Position numbers and translations under genes: made by a program
In this document: positions 56,353 to 64,000 of the stretch, one piece after another
Layout: each line of letters starts with the position of its first letter
How positions within the stretch are numbered: position 1 is the stretch's first letter
DNA from: Talpa occidentalis
Lineage: Eukaryota > Chordata > Mammalia > Eulipotyphla > Talpidae
Length of the DNA stretch: 64,000 nucleotides
Reading direction: 5' to 3'
NCBI RefSeq assembly: GCF_014898055.3
Contig: NW_023604295.1
Location: forward strand, 97,727,591 to 97,791,590
Notes under the pieces: model-generated
The model's database searches: none
Told to the model about the DNA's origin: nothing
What the model saw: only the letters and a program-made list of their open reading frames with translations

Positions 56353-56369
56353 TCGTGGATGAGCCCCCA
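56353..56369 (-). other. Retroviral primer-binding site, proline-tRNA-like
   Basis: The reverse complement is TGGGGGCTCATCCACGA, which matches the proline-tRNA primer-binding pattern TGGGGGCTCGTCCGGGA at 14 of 17 positions. It begins four bases beyond the inferred LTR end. This placement is what a 5' LTR needs for minus-strand DNA priming. Confidence 0.75.
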
Positions 56370-56373
56370 AATA

Positions 56374-56873
56374 TGTGACACGAGGTGATATGATGAACTG
56401 GGAAATGCAGGCTTTATAACAAAGAGTTGAAACACTGCACACAAACAGCAGTAAGCAAGCAAGCCGAAAGAAATTTACTTAAAGACGCAGGTCAGCTCCA
56501 GAGATCAAAGCTGCAAGGGTTAAATAAATGGGCTGACTCCTGCCAGCATTGAGCAGGCCTGAGAAGATTTACTCAAAGACAGATAACAGTACAGCTCCTG
56601 CTGAGGACTGAGGCTGGGAGGTGGGGGTCGGTCCTCAATGGGTTGCCGCTGGTAAAAAAAACTTCAGGGTTTTTATAGTTATGCTCATGTTTTGGGCCTA
56701 GGGCATGAGCTGTGGTGACTGTGCAGTTTCCTGGTTGGTCAACCTTGGCCATTGTCCTAACATAGATTAACTGGTGATAGCATCATGGGCTTTTTTCTTG
56801 TTATTGACTTTTCTCTCTTGTTATGTCTCCTGCAGTCCAATTCCCTATCTTTTTGTCAAGGTCTAGTCTCTCA
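56374..56873 (-). mobile_element. Endogenous class I-type retroviral 5' LTR
   Basis: On the minus strand a 500-bp segment starts TGAGAGACTAGACCTTGACA and ends CACCTCGTGTCACA, so it has the TG...CA ends of an LTR. A TATAAAAA box lies at 56670-56677 (minus sense), about 200 bp after the start. AGTAAA motifs follow at about 56567 and 56476. A primer-binding-site-like sequence follows immediately. I see no gag, pol or env sequence beyond it, so only the 5' LTR and leader start remain. The outer edge rests on the TG end and is less sure than the primer-site side. Confidence 0.7.
56670..56677 (-). promoter_or_regulatory. TATA box of the retroviral LTR
   Basis: Minus-sense TATAAAAA, preceded by CATAAC, at the expected place between U3 and R. 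Transcription would start around 56645 and run toward lower coordinates. Confidence 0.55.
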
Positions 56874-57894
56874 GGCAGGGCAGGGCCCAGCAGGGAAGGG
56901 AAGAACACAGAACTAGGATTCACAGCTGAGTTTTTGCTGCTACAAAAACTTGATGAGTTTTCAGTTCTCGATATTATATTAGGGCCTGAGATATGGGGAA
57001 AACTTCTTCCTTGCTACAACTGCAGCTGTAACCCCTGCCTCACTGCCAGAAACTTTGGCACAGAATCTGGAGCCACGTGGGGTCCTATGTCATTGCATGA
57101 ACTCCCGTAGACAAATACTGGCTGGTAGAAGGTATAGCAGACATAGAGATGTTCTCAGAGGTGCCTTTATAAAAGGCTGACTTCCCAAGGGGGAGGAATA
57201 TGGTTTCCTAACAGCCTCTAGCTATTAGCTTCTTCAGGGTCTGCCCTCAGTTGAGCTCCTCTCAGGGAAGATCCCACCCAATGACTAAGCAGAGCGGGAC
57301 ATGGGGACCTGTCCATGCACCCAGTACAGTTCTTACCTCATGGGCAATCTGACTCTGGTGCTCCATGAGCTGGCAAAGACCTTCGGGTCTGCATCATGAT
57401 TTGCCAGCTGCCCCAGCCCAATCCTGCTTCTTCCCTTCTCCTTCACAGGTGTCACTCCCAAGTACATCTTTTGCTCCTTCTTTAACTCCATCTTGGCATC
57501 TGCTTCCTGGAAAACCAACAAGCAGAAGGGCAGGAGGAAGAGTGTGAGCTAGGAAAGAAAGAAGAGCTTCCTCTCAACCCCAGAGTCCTATAGTCAGACG
57601 AAGCATGGTTTTTTCCAGCTCCTTCTCAGCAGTCAGATCAAAGTTTATGATTGATTTTTCTGCAAGGAGTCCTGTCCTTCTATTCTAGAACTCTCATGAT
57701 AAATATGCGACAACACTATTTAGTGTATATACCAGGCTAGGGGAAGACCAGGACATAGCCCTGTACCCAACAGATCAGCTGGACCTGCATAGACCACTGC
57801 AATTGTGAGCATTAGAGTTGATCATGAAAGGGCCATTGAGACACTGCAGGTCAGGGCCTTGCTGAGGAAGTAAAGTGGAAAGAGTAACATGATA
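56874..57894. other. Unique DNA, nothing recognised
   Basis: No gene or repeat family could be named. Frames at 57333-57547 overlap on both strands without family resemblance. Confidence 0.4.
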
Positions 57895-57990
57895 CAACTG
57901 CGAAGATACAGATCAGGGAGGGCTATATGGAGGAGGAGGTTATATTTGATCTGCCCCTTGAAGAGCCGGCTCCCTGGAGACACAGGGACA
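57895..57990 (-). repeat. L2 LINE relic, minus orientation
   Basis: Reversed L2: 'cagggagggctatatggagg', 'aggaggttatatttgatctg', 'ccccttgaagagcc'. Confidence 0.65.
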
Positions 57991-60900
57991 AACCAAAGCC
58001 ACAACCTGCTCTACACACATGTGTTTAGAGATACGCACATAGACTGAAGTATCTCTTAGGCCTCTTTGGATACCAACAACAGAAACTGACTCTGGCTAAT
58101 GTAAAAGAAAAGATTTTCAGGGAGGCCACTGCCAAACTGAAGAACCAGGCAAGGGGTAGACAAAAACCTGGACCCTGTGTGGCAGGAACTTTTCAGCAAT
58201 TCTGCCAGGGTATGGCTATGGATGAATGCTGCCATTTTTAGCATCTTAGCTGCTCTGCTCTCATTTGATTCCTAGGGAGAGGTACCATGTCTTCCCATTA
58301 GGTGGGGTATGTTCTAATGCTTTGATTAACAGGCCCAGAATGACAGTATGAATACTCCAAGATGTGAGAAGAGAACTAGGAAAATGTGAGGTCATGAAAG
58401 AAGTTTTTACAAAGGCAGTGGCCAACATTATTGAGACAGCACACAGGTCTAGGAGAACAAAGATTTACCCAGAGAATGTGCAATCAACAGAACAGTTTCA
58501 GTGTAGAGGCTGTGACAGAAGCTAGATGCTCTAGGTTGAGGAATAAATCAGAGGAGAGAAGATGTGGGTAGACCATTGATCTGAGGACTCTGGATAAGAA
58601 GACAAGGCAAGAGGTTGACTGTTGGATAGGTCATTGGGTCAAGGAGGGGTTATTTTAGGAGATGAGAGACTTGAGCCTCTTTGCAAGTCAAAAAAAGGAG
58701 CAGAGAAAAGGAAATGATGCAGAAGCCAAAGAGAATGGTCGTGACAGTCAGATCCCAGGGGCAGGAGGATAAAGCAAGGGTTTAGGCAGAAGGGCTGACT
58801 TTTGAACTCCATCTTTGCCATTGTCATCTATTCCTTACTGCTCAGCATGTGTTATTCATCATGTGTTCTTGTGCTCTGTTTGCTTAAGTGTGTTATTTTA
58901 ACCCCAATTCAACCATAAGCTCCTTAAAGGTGAGAATCTTGTCTTTGTGAGTACAACAGGAATGGTGCTGCATAAGGAATTAAGGGATCAGAGTTCTAGG
59001 ACTAATTTCTATCACCAGATTGTTAGTCTTTTAATTATGCTAGTGGCCTGGCCAAATAGGTTTTTAATTTTCTTATAAAATATAAAGGCTGCAGGTAAAT
59101 AGTTCAGAGATTGTACAGCAACTCTTCGATGTGTATCAGACTCCTGTTTATACACAGCCATCCTTAGAAAGTGACTTTGGAGTTTATTCTAGTCATCTTG
59201 TACACTCAAAATGGCTGCTTAGTCTCCAGACTCATTCACATTCCAGGGCTGAAGAAGGAAGACACAGAGAGATGGCATTCCTATGTTTGGAAAGCAAAGC
59301 CTTCCTAATAACTTCAAGCAAACTCCCATTTCCTTCTCATGGAGAGTTCACATGCGTGGGCATCAAGCACTCTACAGTAAGTCAATGTTTCACTGACTCT
59401 GGCTTCCTTGCATCCCTGCCTTCCTCTTAGCAACATCTCTAGAGGTCTCCTTTGAGAGATTTACCTCACTCCACTGTGAGGATTTTAGTGGGAGAGTGAA
59501 TTCAGGCACCTTCTTCTCAACATGCAGGGTTGAAGGAATTAGTCAACAACATCTTCCCCCGGAGAGCCCGCAGAGAATGTTCTGATCTGGATCCAACAGG
59601 GGGCCTCTCTCAGAACTTGACTCTTGAGTGCATGACCTAGGGATGGAAGAAATGGTTAGAATTAACTCCTCTAGCCCTGCAGTGACATCTTGACAAAACC
59701 ATTTCTTTGAAGAGATAATTCCAAAGGTTTTCACTTTCTAGCTTTTCAGAACTGCTTCCTCTGTCCCTTTCCCAGTCTGAATTTCCAACCTTCCTGTTAG
59801 TTCCCAAGGTCCAATCCTACCAATAAATTTCCTTTTACTCAGGAGAGACTGTTATATTTCTTGCACACACACACACCCCAAAAAATCTGAAGGATACTCC
59901 AACTTTCTCTCTGACTAGCTCATGCATGTGATCTTGAGAAAATGATCTGACCTCTTTGATGATCTCTCTTTATCAAAAAATAATGGATTATTCTTGATAT
60001 GCTGTCCATTGTGAACAATGTATTATAACTTTGACCTTTTTGTATCAAGTCTGCCCAGATGGACATCAAAGTCAGGATTAGAGTTTTAGCAACAGGGGTA
60101 GAATATAAAAGCCCTATTAGGAAAGATAATTTACAGCATCAGAGTGTTACTGCTGGAACATTCCTTAGATAATTAAACCTGGGTAGATGGTAACCAAAAT
60201 CCACTCCACTGTGTATGTCACCAGAGGGCATTGTTTTCATTAGAGAAGAACACTATTCAGTACCTTCTTGCCATAATTTCAAGTGCCCACTTATGAATTC
60301 TCTGTTTTGATTTTAAGACTTCTTAGCTGCCCTTTGTACACACTGTTTGGGGGAGGGAGTCTTTGTTTTCTTCTTTAAAGCCTATCCTGCAGACATGCAT
60401 ATCTGCCTTACAAAACTTCAGAACAGAGGGCAGAGGCCTCTGTAGATTCCTAGTCCCTACCTTCAAGGAAAAATTACTTTGTTAGAACAGCAAAGTGGCC
60501 CCAGTTTGGCCTTCTGTTCTAGCAAAAGCTCATTGCTTAGCTTCATTTAATAATCCATGAAACATTTCTATTAACTTTACTGTGTGAATAGTGCAGCTGC
60601 AGAATGGATAAAAAGAAAAAGTGAGAAGCAGGAATAAAAAAGATGGAGAAAATGAAAATAAGTGAGTTCTTAAATATTTGATCAAGGCCTATTTTCAGAT
60701 AAGCAGTAACCACCTTGGACCCTCAAATGCCAACAGAAGTCACAAAACACCATTCTGAATTATTTAAATGACTAGGGGAATCTTTTTTAATTCTTACTAC
60801 TTTTAAATGAATATGTAGCCTTTCAAATTAACCTCTGCTTAAATATTTAACACAGACCTTGGGTCACATATAAAATTGCAAAAGTTCTCAGTCTAAAATT

Positions 60901-61027
60901 CACCTGTAATTATGAATCAGATTATAAGTGCATCTGAACCACCCCTTTAATTGTAATTTTTCTCTCTCTACTCCAACAATTCTTTTGAGCTGCATATTTA
61001 CTGATTTTGTTTATATATTTTTCTTTG
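57991..61027. other. 3 kb of mostly unique DNA
   Basis: No gene recognised. 58060-58240 (accaacaacagaaactgact, ctctggctaatgtaaaagaa) resembles a dispersed mammalian repeat that I cannot name. A short CACACACACACACC run lies at 59863-59877. The rest is unclassified. Confidence 0.4.
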
Positions 61028-61545
61028 CTCAATTCATTCATTCAATAAATATTTATTGAATCCCTACTAAGTGCCAGGTAGTCTTCTAAGTGGGAGGATA
61101 TAGCAGGGAACAAAATATCGATAGATTGAGACTCAGCCTTTTTAGAACTCAAGTGAGAGAGACAAATAATAATTAAAAATATGTTCCAGTGGCAGATTGT
61201 AAGTGGAATGAATGCAGTGGTAGGGGAGTGTTTATTTTTTTAGGTGAGGTGTCTCTTAGATAGCTGATGAATTGAACTAGTTACTTTGAGAGTCTGAGAG
61301 CAGCAGTGCAATAGCTCTGGGGTAGAGCAGGGCCAGTGTGTTCAAGGAAGCAAGAAGGCCAAGGAGACTGCAGGTGAGGAAGGGCCGATAGTCGTTGTCG
61401 GGAGATAATGTCAAGGCTAACGTGTTCAGGCAGACCTTGTGAGGACCTTGAAGTCCATTAGAGAGGACTTGGGATCTTACCCTCCTTGTGCTGGGAGCCA
61501 CTGAGGACTTTCAAGCAGGGAAGAGTTGGGAATGTTTCATGATAT
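61028..61545 (-). repeat. L2 LINE 3' end, minus orientation, about 500 bp
   Basis: Reversed L2 from its very end inward: 'aattcattcattcaataaat', 'atttattgaatccctactaa', 'gtgccaggtagtcttctaag', 'ggatatagcagggaacaaaa', then the inner blocks 'gtgttcaaggaagcaagaag' and 'gtccattagagaggactt'. It ends near 'tttcaagcagggaagagttg'. This is the most complete L2 copy in the window. Confidence 0.85.
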
Positions 61546-63494
61546 CAAAGGATCAATTTTGCCCCGTAAGTGTGGCCATTTGAGCCAGGTTGACAAAAGA
61601 CAACTTTCTTGGGGAGGTCTGTTCAGGGATCATGTAAAAGAGACTTACATTGGCATCTTCTTTTCATTGCTTGTAAGAAAACACCCACCTTCTGAAGTGC
61701 ATAGAGTGACTGAAAACCTTCTTTGGTCATTTTAATAGTCCACCATCTTCCCTTTTACATTTTATTTTTACTCAATCAAAGCTTTTCCTTTCTCAGTGAT
61801 AGCTCAGAAGCCAAGGTTATGGGTTCCATAACTAAAAACAGAGGTTGAGCCAGTTCCATCTCCACCTGCCCAAGAGCCAGAGTGTCCCCAGAACACACCT
61901 CTCTGTCTGAGATGGTGACTGTCCCATATCTGCACATTAATTACAGCACAAAGTGCCCCCACCCCTTTAGGTGATAGAAAGAAGCTACAAAATAGTGTCA
62001 TAGCTTGGCCTCATTTGGTCACCACATTTTTATGCCTTGGGACAATTTGTAAAATGTTCAAAAACCAGCTCATCTTTCAGTTCAAATTTTCTCCCTTCAG
62101 AGACCTCCCTCCCACAAATTTTCTTGGATGGGATAATTCTGAGGGATGTTCTTCACTATTTTACAGAGTTCATCCACAGGATTAAGCAGCAGCTCATTTA
62201 ACAATGAGCCAATCTAAATAAAGAGTGAAACTAAGGCAAGTTCAAATCACCAGCAATTGAGTTTATTCAGGACTAGCAAAGGATTTTCAATTCAGGAAAC
62301 ACATGCTATTGCAAGCTACAGGTGAGTCTGCTGGGCCTGGTGTGGGCTGTGTTTATGGGAAAGGAATGCATAACCAGAGTGCCAACAGTGCATGTGTTGG
62401 CTTGAGGATGGGGACAGCTTCTTGGCCGATGTCATTGATGAGGACATAAGTTTCAATCTTCTCTAAAGCCAGTGTTTACTGGTTATCCGTCTCTCAGTTC
62501 TTAAGTTCTGTTCTTCTAAGTGTGCATGCATTGGACTCTCCACTTCACATCTTCTGTTCTCTTTTAGATTGAAGTTCTTTCCCCAACGTGTCTTTTATTG
62601 GACCGCCTTTCCTATCCCGCATTAGTTTTCCTTTCTTCTGTTGGTGTCCCCTTTACTTCCCAAATAAATTACTTGTATTGAATCCTTGTTTTAGGATCTG
62701 CTTCTGAGATACTCAAACCTAGACATCCTCTCATAAAATGCTCCTCTTTTTTGATATGGCATTACCTGACCGCCTTCCTTGAGCCATAATAGCAGGATTC
62801 TGGGGAATGTAACTTACCGATTTGATATAAAAATATTATCCCCATTACACCCATTACCCTGTAGCCCTTTGTGCTCTCAAGCAAAGGACATGACTCTAAA
62901 TATTCCTCCTTCTGAACTATTAGGAGCTAATTGTTTCTCCAGAATGGATTTCTCAACCACTACACATCACCCACCTAAGTTATGCAGAGCTTGGCTATTA
63001 TGCAAGGTTCTTACTCCCACCACTAGGAGACACTATTTTGTGCCCAGGAAGCCAGATATCCTCTAAGATCCACCCTTAGTCTTTACTGCCCGAGGGAAAG
63101 AGTCATCCTTCTCATGGGAACCATTCTTGCTCTTGTTCTGTGTCAGCCTTTCCCTCCCTACGTCAAGACACTGACTCAGAATGATGTAGCTTTTGGTTTT
63201 AATCCAACCTGTGGTACCAGCATGCTACACACTGTTTCTTACAGGTTTCTAACCTTTCTCAGGAGCCTCCTAATCTTCTGGGAAACAAAGGAAATTATCG
63301 ACAGGAGAATAACCAAAGATAATTCTCCTTGAAATCATTTCATTAATCTCAGGGTGGGAATGGTCTTTCCTAGTACGATACAAAATCCAGAAGTAATAGA
63401 AACAAAAGAGCAATAAGTTTGACCAATATTTAACATTTCTGAATTGTTAAAAACGTAAAACTTTTAAACAGTGGAAAAAACACCCAAAGATAAT
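61546..63494. other. Unique DNA, nothing recognised
   Basis: No gene or repeat family could be named. Frames of 69-95 codons have no recognised domain. Confidence 0.4.
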
Positions 63495-63650
63495 TATCCT
63501 TGAACACATGAATATTAAGCCACTTAACCCCACAAAAGGGAGGAACTGTTAGTTTCAAATTTGGAGAAGGAAACAGGTTTTGTAAAGTGACTTTGCCCAA
63601 GGTCACTTGTGGAGCCACACTTCACACCCAAGATCCTTGGTCTTCAGTAG
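63495..63650 (-). repeat. MIR SINE relic, minus orientation
   Basis: Reversed MIR: 'gaaggaaacaggttttgtaa', 'agtgactttgcccaaggtca', 'cttgtggagccacac'. Confidence 0.65.
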
Positions 63651-63976
63651 CTGGCCAAAGGGAGGCGAGAGCAGAGAAGAAGGAAAACTGAACAGAGAAA
63701 GGGGAATGGCTGAACTCTCTGAGGGGAGGTGGGGTGGCAGAGAGGGAGTGGATCAGCCCCTTCACCTGGGCTACATTGCTGCCAACTGTACCCCCGCGCT
63801 AATACAAGAGGGACACATATGGGCCTACCTAAAAGTGGTGACAGTGGAACCACACAGCCAACCTCAGGGGAGCACTATGAGGATCTCGTGACGGGGCAGG
63901 GTCTGAGAGCCAGCTTGATGAAGCACTCTCCATACTAAGTGAGAACTTGTCACTGACATTAGAAGTTGGAAATGAA

Positions 63977-64000
63977 GGGCCTCCTCTGGTGGTGCAGGCG
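63977..64000 (+). mobile_element. Start of a T+ SINE, cut by window end
   Basis: The last 24 bases read GGGCCTCCTCTGGTGGTGCA then GGCG, the head of the same SINE family. The rest lies beyond the window. Confidence 0.85.

Overview
This window looks like non-coding DNA from a placental mammal nuclear genome. It is built from layered retrotransposon insertions (LINE-1, L2, MIR, a tRNA-derived SINE, MaLR/ERV LTR remnants) and an old DNA transposon, separated by unique sequence. I found no intact protein-coding gene, convincing coding exon, rRNA, functional tRNA, CRISPR array or bacterial-type operon. The long open frames are either decayed LINE-1 ORF2 pieces or chance frames in GC-rich or low-complexity DNA. 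The species cannot be fixed from sequence alone. MIR, L2, MER5A and MLT1 remnants say placental mammal. The abundant lineage-specific SINE has a head resembling GGGCCTCCCTGGTGGCGCAG, a GGTTCAATCCC-like B box, and a tail with AATAAA repeats then TCTTT and poly(A). It is not Alu, B1/B2, PRE-1, ERE, CAN or vespertilionid VES. My best but weak guess is a laurasiatherian, possibly a rhinolophoid bat.

Layout. 1-1657: minus-strand LINE-1 with a decayed reverse-transcriptase domain. 1.7-11 kb: old MIR, L2 and MER5A fragments, a plus-strand L1 3' end at 2864-3516, and two local tandem duplications. 11-19 kb: an L1 carrying a nested SINE, three further SINEs, L2 and MIR. 20.7-22.5 kb: two old L1 3' fragments. 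22.5-25.4 kb: mostly unique DNA with a candidate regulatory block. 25.4-29.5 kb: an MLT1-like LTR, an old L1 split by a SINE, and a minus-strand SINE. 30-34 kb: MIRs in unique DNA. 34-36.5 kb: two SINEs, a long CT microsatellite and an old minus-strand L1. 36.5-42 kb: unique DNA, two SINEs and a possible old L1 3' UTR. 42.7-43.7 kb: a well-preserved 5'-truncated L1 with a perfect 17-bp target-site duplication. 44.9-48.4 kb: an LTR-like relic, a very short L1, unique DNA and a SINE. 49-54 kb: MIR/L2 relics, low-complexity tracts and a second candidate regulatory block. 54.3-57 kb: an L1 3' end and an endogenous class I-type retroviral LTR with a proline-tRNA-like primer-binding site. 57-64 kb: mostly unique DNA with an L2 copy, and a SINE cut by the window end.

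Nesting gives relative ages: MIR/L2/MER5A are oldest, old L1s and MaLR LTRs intermediate, and the T+-type SINE and the L1 family ending in GGGGTTGCAATTGTATGGGG youngest. Eleven SINE copies are complete at both ends; ten have clear or near-perfect target-site duplications and one (34165-34436) a diverged one. They fall into at least three subfamilies by shared diagnostic differences. I see no gene system here. The most informative signals are the SINE family structure, the L1 3' UTR G-tract, the retroviral LTR, and a few unique segments that could be conserved regulatory DNA. All family names come from comparison with remembered consensus sequences, not a database search, and most edges of old repeats are approximate.
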